64,000 nucleotides of DNA from Eoetvoesiella caeni (GCF_003315175.1 NZ_QNRQ01000012.1:35177-99176); one strand, 5' to 3'; counted from the first letter of the stretch, positions 37,594-47,274 are shown. Notes: generated by a model from the sequence alone, not told the origin. A program made the numbers and translations.

Positions 37594-39000
37594 CTATAGA
37601 AGGATTTTGCGCAAATCCGTCAACGCCGAACTTAGATACACGCTGAATCGCGCACCAAGTGCGCCATCCACAACGCGATGGTCGTAGGACAGGGACATAG
37701 GCATCATCAGGCGCGGCACGAACTGTGCTCCATCCCATACGGGCTGGAACCTGGTTTTCGACAATCCCAGTATCGCCACTTCGGGCGCATTGATAATCGG
37801 CGTAAAGCCCAATCCGCCAATGCCGCCCAGCGACGATATCGTAAAGCTTGCGCCTTGCATGTCGGCCGGCTTGAGCTTGCCTTCGCGAGCCTGGGCTGAA
37901 AGCTCCGCCATTTCCAATGCGACCTGGCTGACGCCTTTTTTATCGGCCTCTTTGATTACAGGCACGACAAGGCCATTGGGCGTGTCGGCGGCGAAGCCAA
38001 TGTTGTAGTACTGCTTGAGAATGAGGTTTTGGCCTGTGCTGTCGAGCGAAGAGTTGAAGGCGGGGAACTTCTTCAAGGCGGCAACGCTTGCCTTGATGGC
38101 AAACGCAAGCAGGGTCAGCTTGGCGCCTGAACCGGTCGCGGCGTTCACACTTTTACGGAATTCCTCCAGCTCGGTCACATCGGCTTCGTCGTATTGGGTA
38201 ATGTGCGGAATCATGACCCAGTTGCGATGCAAGTTCGGGCCGCTGATCTTCTTGATGCGCGACAAGGGCTGCAATTCGGTTGAGCCGAATTTCGAGAAAT
38301 CCAGGGATGGCCATGGCAATATGTTCAGCCCCGTCCCGCCCGCCAGGACAGACCCCGCCGAACTTGCCGAGGAATCGGCCACCGCCGATTTTATATAGCT
38401 TTGCACGTCGCTGCGCTGGATACGGCCCTTGGGGCCGGTACCTGCAGAGCGCGCCAGATCCACGCCAAGCTCGCGCGCATACTTGCGTACCGACGGCGAG
38501 CCATGAGCTATGCCCCCAGTGAGCGCCGACGGCGCAGACGAGGCTTGCACAGCAGTCGCTATCGCTGCAGAAGCTGGGGCAGGGATTGCTGCCGCAACGG
38601 CGGGTTCGACCTTAGACTGCTCCGTCTCGCCATCCGTCCGCCGTCCAGCCACATCGGCCCAAGCCGATGCCTGCGCATGCTCGGAAATGGCAGCCGGCTC
38701 CGAAACAAAAGCTTGCATCGGCGAAGCAGAGTGCGCAGTGGGCTCGATCGCTCTCTGTTCGCTTTGCACCGCTACTATCGCCAACAGAGATCCTTCGGCT
38801 ATTTTGTCGCCGACCTGTACTTTCAATTCTTTCAGCACGCCCGCATGGCTCGCCGGGATTTCCATGCTGGCTTTATCGGACTCCACCGTAATCAAGGACT
38901 GGTCCACCTTGATGCTGTCGCCTGGCCCGACCAGCACCTCGATGACTTCCACCTCTTTAAAGTCGCCGATATCCGGAACTTTGATTTCAATCGTGCTCAT
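37594..39000 (-). CDS. aceF: Pyruvate dehydrogenase E2, dihydrolipoamide acetyltransferase
   Basis: A 468-aa E2. It has one lipoyl domain (residues 1-76, lipoylated Lys in VESDKASMEI), an Ala/Ser-rich linker, a subunit-binding domain (SPSVRKYARELGVDL near residue 170) and a catalytic domain ending with SYDHRVVDGALGARF (His and Asp of the HxxxDG site). With only one lipoyl domain it is shorter than enterobacterial AceF. It follows aceE by 17 bases. It transfers acetyl groups to CoA. Confidence 0.92.
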   Translation of the reverse strand: MSTIEIKVPDIGDFKEVEVIEVLVGPGDSIKVDQSLITVESDKASMEIPASHAGVLKELKVQVGDKIAEGSLLAIVAVQSEQRAIEPTAHSASPMQAFVSEPAAISEHAQASAWADVAGRRTDGETEQSKVEPAVAAAIPAPASAAIATAVQASSAPSALTGGIAHGSPSVRKYARELGVDLARSAGTGPKGRIQRSDVQSYIKSAVADSSASSAGSVLAGGTGLNILPWPSLDFSKFGSTELQPLSRIKKISGPNLHRNWVMIPHITQYDEADVTELEEFRKSVNAATGSGAKLTLLAFAIKASVAALKKFPAFNSSLDSTGQNLILKQYYNIGFAADTPNGLVVPVIKEADKKGVSQVALEMAELSAQAREGKLKPADMQGASFTISSLGGIGGLGFTPIINAPEVAILGLSKTRFQPVWDGAQFVPRLMMPMSLSYDHRVVDGALGARFSVYLSSALTDLRKILL

Positions 39001-39017
39001 AATGGGGTATCCGTTGC

Positions 39018-41696
39018 CTATACGGTCGTCGACAAAGGCTGGCTCAAATCCAATCCCAAGGATTGAGCAAATCCCTTCAGCTTTTCAGGATCCTTCCCGG
39101 CGCCAAGCTCGCTGAGAGCCGTATAGGCTATCCATTTCGCATCCACCTCGAAGAAGTCGCGCAAGTTGGCACGCGTATCGCTGCGCCCAAAGCCGTCGGT
39201 GCCCAGGGCAACATAGGACGCCGGAACAAAGGCGCGAATGCCTTCGGCCACAGCGCGCACGTAGTCGCTGACGCCGATTACCGGTGCGGTGCTGTCTCCC
39301 AATTGCTGCGTGACGAAAGCCTTCCTGGAATCTACACCCAGCCGCTCGTCGCGCTGGGCGGCAATACCGTCGCGCGATAGCTCGGTGTAGCTGGTTACGC
39401 TCCACACTTCGGCGGTGATATTGAGCTTTTCTTTCAGCAAGGCAGCCGCGCCTATGGCTTCCTTCAGAACCGGGCCCGACGCCAGCAAACGCACGGCGGC
39501 ATTGTCTTGCGGCTGCAAACAGTACATACCGCGTTTGATGCCTTCTTCAGCGCCTTGCGGCATGCTGGGCTGGGCATCGTTCTCGTTCGTGACGGTGATG
39601 TAATAGAAGACATCTTCGTCGTCGACCAGCATGCGTTGCATGCCGTCCTGCACGATCACGGCAATTTCATAGGCATAAGCCGGGTCGTAAGACACACAAT
39701 TGGGTACGGTAGAGGCAATTAAATGGCTGTTGCCGTCCTGGTGCTGCAGGCCTTCCCCCGCCAGTGTCGTGCGGCCCGATGTGGCCCCGATTAGAAAGCC
39801 ACGCGCCCGCTGATCGGCCGCCGCCCAGATAAGATCTCCAATGCGCTGAAAGCCGAACATCGAATAATAAATATAGAACGGCAACATGGGGATGCCGTGC
39901 ACCGAATAGCTCGTGGCCGCGGCTGTCCACGATGAAATCGCACCCGCCTCGGTAATGCCCTCCTCCAGTATCTGTCCATCGATCACTTCACGATAAGCCA
40001 GTATGGAGCCGATATCTTCGGGCTCGTACAACTGCCCTTGAGAAGAATAAATGCCCACCTGCCTGAACAAGTTCGCCATCCCGAAGGTGCGGGCCTCGTC
40101 CGCCACGATAGGCACAATATTCTTGCCCAGCCCCGCGTCCTTCAACAGGTTGCCCAGCATGCGCACCAGCGCCATGGTGCTGGACATGTCCTTGCCGCCC
40201 GCCTCCAGGGCGAACTTGGCATACGACTCTACGGCAGGCACGGGCAACTGTGTGTGCTTTACGCTGCGGCGCGGCATAAAGCCGCCGAGCTCGGCTCTCC
40301 GTTTCAGGAAATGCTTCATCTCCGCGCTGCCTTCGGCCGGCTTGTAAAAAGCCAGTGCCTCGCAATCCGCATCGGAAATTGGCAGGCGGAAACGATCGCG
40401 GAACTCGAGCAGGGTGCTGGCGTCAAGTTTCTTCTGCTGGTGTGTAGTCATTTTTCCCTGGCCTGCGGACCCCATGCCAAAGCCCTTCTTCGTCAGTGCA
40501 AGAATGACCGTGGGCCGGCCGCGATGATTGGCCGCCGCATGATAAGCCGCGTAGATTTTCTTCATGTCATGGCCGCCGCGGCGCAGACGGTCGATCTCGT
40601 CGTCCGTCAGCATATCCGCTATGGCACGCAGGCCAGGTGTTTGCCCAAAGAAATGCTCGCGATTGTAGGCACCGTCATTCGCTGCAAAAGTCTGCAACTG
40701 GCCATCGACAGTGCGGCCCAGCACGTCTTCCAGTTCGCCGCTGGCATCGCGCGCGAAGAGCGGGTCCCAATCGGCGCCCCACAATAATTTGATGACATTC
40801 CAGCCAGCGCCGCCGAATGTAGTTTCCAGCTCGTCCACAATGCGGCCATTGCCGCGCACGGGGCCGTCGAGCCGCTGTAGATTGCAATTGACGACGAAAA
40901 CCAGGTTGTCAAGGTTTTCGCGCGAGGCAAGGCTAAGTGCGGCCAGAGACTCGGGCTCGTCCATCTCGCCGTCGCCGAACACGCCCCACACCTTGCGGTC
41001 CTGCGGCGCCATCAAGCCGCGGTTTTCCATATAGCGCATGAAGCGAGCATGATAGATAGCACTGATCGGTCCAAGCCCCATGGAGCCAGTGGGAAACTGC
41101 CAGAAGTTTTCCATCAGCCAGGGGTGGGGATAAGACGAAAGGCCATGCTTGCCATGTTTTTTTGCTTCGATTTCGCGCCGGAACAAAGACAGTTCCTCTT
41201 CGCACAAAGTCCCTTCCAGAAAAGCACGGGCATAAATTCCGGGCGCCGAATGAGCCTGAAAGTACACCAGGTCGCCGCCGAAGGTGTCCGAACGCGCACG
41301 GAAGAAATGATTGAAGCCGACTTCAAACAGATCGGCAGCCGAAGCATAGCTGGCTATATGCCCGCCCAGTTCGCCGAAAGCACGATTGGCGCGCACCACC
41401 ATCGCCAACGCATTCCAACGGATAAGGCTTCCAAGGTGCAGTTCCATCTCCAGAGCATCCGACCCGCCGGGAAAGGGAGGCTCGTCCGGAACACGGATGG
41501 TATTTACATACGGCGTCGTACGAGACTGCCGCCAATCGAGGCCCATTTTCTGGGCAACCGTGCTTAGCTGCGTCAAAAGATAGCGGGCCCGCTCCGGGCC
41601 TGCCGCCTCTATGACGCCGCGCAGGGCGTCAACCCACTCTGCAGTTTCAAGCGCGTCCGCGTCAGTATTCAAGTAGTTTGCCGATGACATTTCCAT
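39018..41696 (-). CDS. aceE: Pyruvate dehydrogenase E1, homodimeric type
   Basis: An 892-aa ThDP-dependent E1 of the alpha2 type, at full family length. The ThDP motif runs from GDGEMDEPESLAAL to VVNCNLQRLDGPV near residues 236-275. It decarboxylates pyruvate and acetylates the lipoyl group of AceF. No lpd (E3) gene follows in the window, so this may be a second, regulated copy of the complex. It is divergent from an Lrp/AsnC gene. Confidence 0.94.
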   Translation of the reverse strand: MEMSSANYLNTDADALETAEWVDALRGVIEAAGPERARYLLTQLSTVAQKMGLDWRQSRTTPYVNTIRVPDEPPFPGGSDALEMELHLGSLIRWNALAMVVRANRAFGELGGHIASYASAADLFEVGFNHFFRARSDTFGGDLVYFQAHSAPGIYARAFLEGTLCEEELSLFRREIEAKKHGKHGLSSYPHPWLMENFWQFPTGSMGLGPISAIYHARFMRYMENRGLMAPQDRKVWGVFGDGEMDEPESLAALSLASRENLDNLVFVVNCNLQRLDGPVRGNGRIVDELETTFGGAGWNVIKLLWGADWDPLFARDASGELEDVLGRTVDGQLQTFAANDGAYNREHFFGQTPGLRAIADMLTDDEIDRLRRGGHDMKKIYAAYHAAANHRGRPTVILALTKKGFGMGSAGQGKMTTHQQKKLDASTLLEFRDRFRLPISDADCEALAFYKPAEGSAEMKHFLKRRAELGGFMPRRSVKHTQLPVPAVESYAKFALEAGGKDMSSTMALVRMLGNLLKDAGLGKNIVPIVADEARTFGMANLFRQVGIYSSQGQLYEPEDIGSILAYREVIDGQILEEGITEAGAISSWTAAATSYSVHGIPMLPFYIYYSMFGFQRIGDLIWAAADQRARGFLIGATSGRTTLAGEGLQHQDGNSHLIASTVPNCVSYDPAYAYEIAVIVQDGMQRMLVDDEDVFYYITVTNENDAQPSMPQGAEEGIKRGMYCLQPQDNAAVRLLASGPVLKEAIGAAALLKEKLNITAEVWSVTSYTELSRDGIAAQRDERLGVDSRKAFVTQQLGDSTAPVIGVSDYVRAVAEGIRAFVPASYVALGTDGFGRSDTRANLRDFFEVDAKWIAYTALSELGAGKDPEKLKGFAQSLGLDLSQPLSTTV

Positions 41697-41875
41697 GACC
41701 TTATTCCTAGTCGCATGCGCTGCCTAGACTGCCCGCACATTCAAATTCGGCCCGACGCCAAGTAGTCAAATCTGCGAAAACAGCACACTAAATAACAAGA
41801 AATAGAATAAGGCGGATGGCGCCGCATTTGGAGCCAAATATAGCTTTCGAATGCTTTTAATTCAGCATAAAATAC

Positions 41876-41890
41876 TTCAATTAAATTGAA
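41876..41890. promoter_or_regulatory. AT-rich palindrome upstream of the lrp-like gene
   Basis: TTCAATTAAATTGAA is a perfect 15-bp odd palindrome 20 bases before the regulator start, in the 214-bp region shared with aceE. AT-rich symmetric sites of about 15 bp are typical for Lrp/AsnC proteins. Autoregulation and control of aceE are inferred. Confidence 0.45.
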
Positions 41891-41910
41891 TTAAAGTGGA
41901 AAATATCGAC

Positions 41911-42390
41911 ATGGAACTAGATGCGACTGATTTGCGTATCCTGAAGATATTACAGAACGACTCCAAGATCAGTAATATCGAACTCGCGAAAAAAATCAAT
42001 CTCTCGCCCTCGCCCACCTTGGCCAGGGTCAAGAATCTGGAAACACAAAAAGTAATTTCCCGCTATGTTGGGCTGGTCGATCCGGCTGCGTTGGGCCTGA
42101 AAATGACGGTGTTCATCCAGGTCAGCCTGGACAGGCAAGAGGCAGCCACGCTGAACCGCTTCGAGAAAGAAGTCATCCAATTCAGCCAGGTCATGGAGGT
42201 GTACTTGATGACCGGCGACGAAGATTATCTGCTGCGGATAGTCGTGCCGGACATCCAGGCGCTAGAGCGCTTCATTCTGGATCATCTGACGACAATCCCC
42301 GGCATAAAAAAAATACGCTCAAGCTTTGCACTCAAGCAAGTGAAATACAAGACGGCGCTGCCTATCGACAGCAACGCCCCACTAGGTTAG
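41911..42390 (+). CDS. Lrp/AsnC family transcriptional regulator
   Basis: A 159-aa regulator with an N-terminal HTH (LDATDLRILKILQNDSKISN, then IELAKKINLSPSPTLARVK) and a C-terminal RAM ligand domain (VYLMTGDEDYLLRIVVPD). I chose the ATG at 41911; a GTG five codons upstream is possible. It is divergent from aceE-aceF, so it probably regulates pyruvate dehydrogenase in response to an amino acid or pyruvate. Confidence 0.88.
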   Translation: MELDATDLRILKILQNDSKISNIELAKKINLSPSPTLARVKNLETQKVISRYVGLVDPAALGLKMTVFIQVSLDRQEAATLNRFEKEVIQFSQVMEVYLMTGDEDYLLRIVVPDIQALERFILDHLTTIPGIKKIRSSFALKQVKYKTALPIDSNAPLG

Positions 42391-42448
42391 TTCACCTGCG
42401 CAATTTGACGTATGGGCTCTGAAGAGCATTACGATTTCTGCCCCTGCC

Positions 42449-45307
42449 TTAGAAACGCACTCTTAAAAACAGCGAGCCCGAGTTGTCGACACTGCCCTTG
42501 CCGAACTGGGCGCTGTAGCTAAGCCCCAGCGCTGCCTGCTTGCCAAGCGCCACTTGCGCGCCCAGGTCCACCACGGCGGCATCCTTGGCTATCGGCGCGC
42601 CCGTCACGGTAAACGCCACATTGCTGGCTTGCACGAATGACATGCGGCGGCTTGGGTCGAGATCGCCGTTTGCGTGGCGCCATCCCAGTCCCGCGGTCAG
42701 TGTGGTTTGTTTGTCGGCAATGTCCAGCGTCGTTTTTCCACGCAGGCCCAGGGTCAGTGTCGTGAGGCGGTCGGTATGGCTGCCTGCCTGCAAAGCGGCT
42801 ATACCGCCCTCTTCAGTAAAACCCTTGCTGCGCTGGTTCAGCCATGCCAGGCCTGCATAGGGCTCGATCACGCTGGACTGCCCCACCGGCATGGCATAGC
42901 CCAACTCTGAAAACAATTGAACTGCCTGAGCAGCGTAGCTGGCCTTGAGCGTCTGGCTACCGCCAAAAGTGAGGTTGCGGCGGCTGTCGATTGCGTGGTG
43001 CGTATAAGCTGTGCCTGCCAACAGGTTCAAACTGCTGCCTGTGCTAAGGGCCCAACTGCGGGCGCCGTACAAGGCGCCGGTATAGCTCTTGACATTCGAT
43101 CTGGACGAACGATCATCGACATTGATTCGGCCCTCGGTGTAGCCCAGCGCCGCGCCCAGCCGCCACCCCTTGCCCATGGCGGCATCGCCGCCCAGGAACA
43201 ACCCGGCCGTATCGGTCTTGACCTGCGCCGCGTTACCGTTGTCTTTGAGCGTATTCCAGTTGCCTACCACGCTGGCCCATAAGGGATAAGCCAATGATGT
43301 GGGCATGGCGCCCGCCGGCATCGCGCCGGAGGCTTGCGCAATCGGTGCGCCGGCCACCAGGCCCGCGCCCAGATTGCCGCGCATGCGCTGGCCCAGCGTA
43401 CGCTGCACCAGGCTGCCGGTGTTGAGCAGGGCCGACTGGGTGCTGGCGTGCAATTCGCCTGATAGCTGGTCCATATTGGACGGCAGGGTATCGAACGTGC
43501 CATTGAGAATCAAGTCGTACAGCGGTTTCAAGCCCGCGGGAGGAGTGCCAGAGACCGCGTCCATGGCGTTGCCGACCGCCTTCTGGTTTGGCGTGGCCAG
43601 GTACTGCGCAAAGGTGGCATCGCTGCGCGCAATGGCCAGTTGCAGCGTACCGGGCAATGAATAATTCAGCGCAGGTTTCAGGAACACCAGGCCCTGCTGC
43701 GTGCGGGCCTCATCGTATTGGCCCTCGATGCCGCCCGCAGCGGTCACTATGGGATAAAGGCTGCCAACGGAGAACAATTCGTTCGCTCTTATTTCGACCG
43801 TGCCCCCATTGAGCGTAGCCTTCCCGCTGACACGGATTTGGTCGTTGCCGCCGGCATTCGCCTCGACTTGATACAAAGATCCTGGGCGCGAGACGTAATC
43901 GCCATCTACGGTCAAGACACCCACCGAGTTGCCCGGCGTAACCGTACCGGCGTTGTCCAGCCCGCCCACGCGGCCCGAGCCGCCCAGCGTACCTGCCGCT
44001 GCAACCTGCACCGCAGAGACCTGTGATCCGTTGACCACCAGCTTGCCGCCCTGGACCTGGCTGGGACCCGTATAGGTGTTCACGCCCACCAGCGTAAGCT
44101 GGCCGGCACCGCGCTTGACCAGGCTACCGCTACCGCTGATATCGTTGTAGAAGGTGGAGCTATAGCCTTGAGTGTCGACATCGAACGTATCCACAAACTG
44201 CGCCGGCCCGCGCACGGCCTTGCCGACGTTCAACAGGCCCCAACCGTACACAGTGGGATCTCCCAGGGGAGTGGCCGTAGTCAAGATGGTTTGCTGCAAA
44301 TTGTGCGCAGTGAAATATGGGTAGGCTTGCTTGACCAAAGCGGCTGCGCCCGCCACATGGGGTGAAGCCATCGAGGTGCCCGAAAAACGGACGTAGCCGC
44401 CCTGGGCATTCACCGAGTAAATGCCGAATTTGTCTTGGTCGTCGCCGCCCCCCGGCGCGGACAAGCACCACGCCTGCGCCACGCCGCAACGGTTGGAGTA
44501 ATTGGTGATCCGGTTATCAGGCCCTACGGCGGCCACCGCAAGCCAGCTGTCCTTGAGCTCTGGAAAAAGATAGGGTGCGCCACCAAGAAGGTCGGGGTTC
44601 GGTTGCGATTCATTGCCGGTTGCAAAGACCATGAGGGCGCCCGAATCGGCCACATTGCGCATGGCGCCTATTGTCTTAGGAAACGCCGCCAGCGCACTCG
44701 TCGATGTATATTCGCCCACATTGCAGGGCCCCGGCTTGTCAGGGCAATCATTTACGCCCAGGCTATTGTTGATGATGGCCAGCTTCTGAGCCGCCAGTAA
44801 GTTCCAGCCTGGGGCGAAGTCGTCATCGTCGTTCTCCGTATCCTTCATTCTGACCGAGAACAGCCTGGCATCGAACGCTACACCGTGCATTCCTACGTTA
44901 TCCCGGCGCGCGGCAATAATGCCGCTGACATGCGAACCATGGCCCTCTTCATCAAAACCTATCCCGGGCCCGACAGGCGCGTTCAAGATGAAGTCATAGC
45001 CACCGGTCAACTGCCCAAGGAATTCGGGATGCAAGGCCGCAATGCCACTATCAAGCAACCCGACGGTAACGCCGCTTCCGGTATAGCCCAACGCATATGC
45101 CTGCGCGGCATTGATCTGTTGCAAGCCTTCCTGGCTGTAATATTCGGGGGTCTGGAAATTGAGGACGGTCTGGGCGCCAGCAGACGGGCTTGCAGCCCAT
45201 AGCGCAGCGCAAACCACGGCCATGCTGGGGCCGGCGGATAGGCGGCGGAATATTGTCAAAGGACCTCCTGGCGCTGTATAGGGAAACCGCTGGCTGGGCG
45301 GTGTCAT
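42449..45307 (-). CDS. Subtilisin-like (S8) autotransporter protease, SphB1-like
   Basis: A 952-aa type V secreted protein. An extended signal peptide ends near SAGAQ (residue 46). The S8 domain has the full triad: D86 (VGLLDSGIA), H123 (EGHGSHVSGI) and S312 (SGTSMASPHVAG). A passenger repeat follows (GAGQLTLVGVNTYTGPSQVQ near residue 400). The C-terminal ~280 residues form an autotransporter barrel ending in LFLRVRF with the final Phe. It would act at the cell surface to mature other surface proteins or degrade host proteins. It could even act on the giant adhesin, but that is speculation. Confidence 0.92.
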   Translation of the reverse strand: MTPPSQRFPYTAPGGPLTIFRRLSAGPSMAVVCAALWAASPSAGAQTVLNFQTPEYYSQEGLQQINAAQAYALGYTGSGVTVGLLDSGIAALHPEFLGQLTGGYDFILNAPVGPGIGFDEEGHGSHVSGIIAARRDNVGMHGVAFDARLFSVRMKDTENDDDDFAPGWNLLAAQKLAIINNSLGVNDCPDKPGPCNVGEYTSTSALAAFPKTIGAMRNVADSGALMVFATGNESQPNPDLLGGAPYLFPELKDSWLAVAAVGPDNRITNYSNRCGVAQAWCLSAPGGGDDQDKFGIYSVNAQGGYVRFSGTSMASPHVAGAAALVKQAYPYFTAHNLQQTILTTATPLGDPTVYGWGLLNVGKAVRGPAQFVDTFDVDTQGYSSTFYNDISGSGSLVKRGAGQLTLVGVNTYTGPSQVQGGKLVVNGSQVSAVQVAAAGTLGGSGRVGGLDNAGTVTPGNSVGVLTVDGDYVSRPGSLYQVEANAGGNDQIRVSGKATLNGGTVEIRANELFSVGSLYPIVTAAGGIEGQYDEARTQQGLVFLKPALNYSLPGTLQLAIARSDATFAQYLATPNQKAVGNAMDAVSGTPPAGLKPLYDLILNGTFDTLPSNMDQLSGELHASTQSALLNTGSLVQRTLGQRMRGNLGAGLVAGAPIAQASGAMPAGAMPTSLAYPLWASVVGNWNTLKDNGNAAQVKTDTAGLFLGGDAAMGKGWRLGAALGYTEGRINVDDRSSRSNVKSYTGALYGARSWALSTGSSLNLLAGTAYTHHAIDSRRNLTFGGSQTLKASYAAQAVQLFSELGYAMPVGQSSVIEPYAGLAWLNQRSKGFTEEGGIAALQAGSHTDRLTTLTLGLRGKTTLDIADKQTTLTAGLGWRHANGDLDPSRRMSFVQASNVAFTVTGAPIAKDAAVVDLGAQVALGKQAALGLSYSAQFGKGSVDNSGSLFLRVRF

Positions 45308-45461
45308 TATCGATATACGGCCGTCAGGCGGCCGTGGAAGGCCGTCATGCTAACGCAAACACTTACATAACGCAGCAATTGTTACATTTGTCGCTATGCC
45401 TCTGACGCCAACCTCAACACAAACCTTGCTTCGGCAGGGAGTATTCCGTTGTTTTAGTGGG

Positions 45462-46103
45462 CTAGGCGACGCTTTGAAGAAACGCCGGTCGCTCGCTGAT
45501 TCGTCGATGCCATTGCATCAATGACGGGTAAATGGGCGCCGCACCTAATTGTTCCTGGTAATCGTTGCCAAGCATTATCCAGCGGTGCACGGCAACGCCC
45601 AGCGGTAGGTCGCCCACCGTCAAATCGGGGCCGACACAGAACAAGCGGTCCTTCAGAACCTCGTCCAGAATGGCCAAGTGACGGCAGCTTTGCTGGAAAG
45701 CATGCTTGATGGCCGCCACGTCCTGTTTTTCTTTAGGTGTACGGGTCAAGCCGATAAAGGCGATTGCCAGAGCAGGCGACAGCGTGCCCAGCATCCAGTC
45801 CATCCAGCGCTCGCTGTCGGCGCGTACGCGCAAGTCGGCCGGCATAAGCGTCCCCATACCGTACTGCGAAGCCAGCAATCTGACGATGCTGTGTGACTCC
45901 CACAGCACGTAGTCGCCGTCCACCAGGGTGGGGACCAAGCCGTTGGGATTCATCGCCAAATATTCGGGCGTCGTGTTCACCCCGAAGGCAAGCCCCGCGT
46001 CGATACGTTCGTAGTCCTTTCCTTCTGCAAGCCCCAGTTCGCCAAGACACCAAATTACTTTTTGAACATTCAGCGAGCTTAGTCTTCCGTATATTTTCAT
46101 CAT
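45462..46103 (-). CDS. Glutathione S-transferase family protein
   Basis: A 213-aa GST with an N-terminal thioredoxin fold (KIYGRLSSLNVQKVIWCLGE; NPNGLVPTLVDGDYVLWESH carries the glutathione-binding cis-Pro and ES motif). The helical C-terminal domain has the VGDLPLGVAVHRW motif. It may conjugate glutathione to electrophiles or isomerise aromatic breakdown products. Single gene, upstream of the autotransporter but with a 154-bp gap. Confidence 0.88.
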   Translation of the reverse strand: MMKIYGRLSSLNVQKVIWCLGELGLAEGKDYERIDAGLAFGVNTTPEYLAMNPNGLVPTLVDGDYVLWESHSIVRLLASQYGMGTLMPADLRVRADSERWMDWMLGTLSPALAIAFIGLTRTPKEKQDVAAIKHAFQQSCRHLAILDEVLKDRLFCVGPDLTVGDLPLGVAVHRWIMLGNDYQEQLGAAPIYPSLMQWHRRISERPAFLQSVA

Positions 46104-46574
46104 TCGATTGACCCTTTGCCTATTTCGGAAATCAGCGTCCGAGAATATTCAGACACGACGCTGCGCAATGACCTAAAATTGCCTTCAAGACCGCGGAAGC
46201 AATCATCCAACAAATTGATTTTAATGACAGAAATAGATTTATCCAGCCACACTCCCATGGTGGATCAAGAGTTGCCGTACTATGGGACAAAAATGCAGAA
46301 TATTTCTTTAAAATCAACAAGCTAAAGTTAAATACGCCTCATCCTTCTCTGACTTGCTATGGGCATGGATTGGCATATTCTGGCGACTAAATTGTCCCAA
46401 ATTTGTCCCAAGAACTTGACCGTCAACTTATGGCATATCCTGGCGTGTGCAGGCATACTTCGCCCACACATTCCTCACTGCGCTGCTGTGCCCTATGACA
46501 CCTATTTTGGCTGCGTTTTAACCAGGGAACAGCACCTTACGCCTCCCCTACGACTCCCCTACAGTCACCAATAC
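46104..46574. other. Gene-poor, AT-rich junction region (candidate ICE/chromosome boundary)
   Basis: No gene was recognised in 471 bases between the GST start and the Abi stop. TGGCATATTCTGGCG (46371-46385) and TGGCATATCCTGGCG (46431-46445) form a direct repeat exactly 60 bases apart with one mismatch. TTGTCCCAAATTTGTCCCAAG lies between them. On the minus strand this part reads GTNLGQFSRQNM before a stop, which could be an integrase remnant. The trb-type element probably ends here. Confidence 0.3.
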
Positions 46575-47255
46575 TCACGTCGTCGGTCGATCGCGCAGGA
46601 GCTGAGTCACCTGCTGATAGCGAAGCATCCAGTTGGCAGTTTCACCAGAGCGGCATCCAATGACTTGAGTTATCCGGGAGAAATCCGCTTGCAAATTTCG
46701 CGATAGGATAGGCTCATGATGGGCAATGCGATTACGTAATACCCTTAGCGCTTCCAAGTCGTCATATAGATTTTTCCTCAACTGCTGATATGGTTGCGTC
46801 AAGTCGAGATGCGGTAAAACCGTTGTGAGCTTGTGAGACCACAGTCGTTGATCATGGCGGCTGGTGAACATTCGTTGCCAAAAGACGAATTTCAGTTCGG
46901 CGATGACTTTACCTGTCTGTCCCACAACGGGTGCTTTTTGTCGGGCGTCAAACAAGTCTCTACGCGCGTTGTAACCAACAGGTGGTGAAGGCAAGCTCAT
47001 TTCAAACGCAGATGACCATGGCCAATTGGCACCATATTTCCAGGCCAATGCATCAGAAATCGCATTGCGAATTACGACCTCGCAGATATGAAGCGGCGCA
47101 AGAAACGCGCCCGAAATCTGTGCATTCCAGATATAAAGACCAAGCGCAGAGGTATCATCGTCTCCGTTGACGCCAGTAATTGCTTCATAGGTGCTCATAC
47201 GGGCCGCGGACAAAGCAGCTCTTATTTCTTGGATTGCCTCTTTGGTTGACACCAC
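46575..47255 (-). CDS. Abi family HEPN-domain protein (putative RNase toxin)
   Basis: A 226-aa Abi-like protein. The conserved N-terminal part includes LGLYIWNAQISGAFLAPLHI and EVVIRNAIS (residues 39-68). The HEPN RNase motif R-x4-H is R174-H179 in LRNRIAHHEPI. HEPN/Abi proteins cut RNA and stop growth during phage infection. The start is GTG 47255 or 47252; the residues before M20 (ALSAARMSTYE) match the usual family start, so ATG 47198 is less likely. It lies at the distal end of the conjugation operon, and a divergent small RNA is predicted just upstream. The RNase role is inferred from the motif. Confidence 0.8.
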   Translation of the reverse strand: MVSTKEAIQEIRAALSAARMSTYEAITGVNGDDDTSALGLYIWNAQISGAFLAPLHICEVVIRNAISDALAWKYGANWPWSSAFEMSLPSPPVGYNARRDLFDARQKAPVVGQTGKVIAELKFVFWQRMFTSRHDQRLWSHKLTTVLPHLDLTQPYQQLRKNLYDDLEALRVLRNRIAHHEPILSRNLQADFSRITQVIGCRSGETANWMLRYQQVTQLLRDRPTT

Positions 47256-47274
47256 TGCGCACTTGCCTTATAGT
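47246..47274 (+). promoter_or_regulatory. Near-consensus sigma70 promoter of the predicted small RNA
   Basis: TTGACA (47246-47251) is followed after exactly 17 bases by TATAGT (47269-47274), on the plus strand. This is a perfect -35, an optimal spacer and a -10 with 5 of 6 consensus bases. The -35 box overlaps the first codons of the abi gene on the other strand. The predicted transcript starts near A47281. Confidence 0.75.

Noticed and set aside
46116-46325. 69-codon plus-strand frame in the junction region
   Set aside because: It lacks a recognisable family or convincing ribosome site, and the sequence around it looks non-coding.
47198-47198. ATG 47198 as the abi start codon
   Set aside because: No ribosome site precedes it, and the 19 residues upstream match the usual N-terminus of Abi-like proteins, so a GTG start at 47252 or 47255 is preferred.
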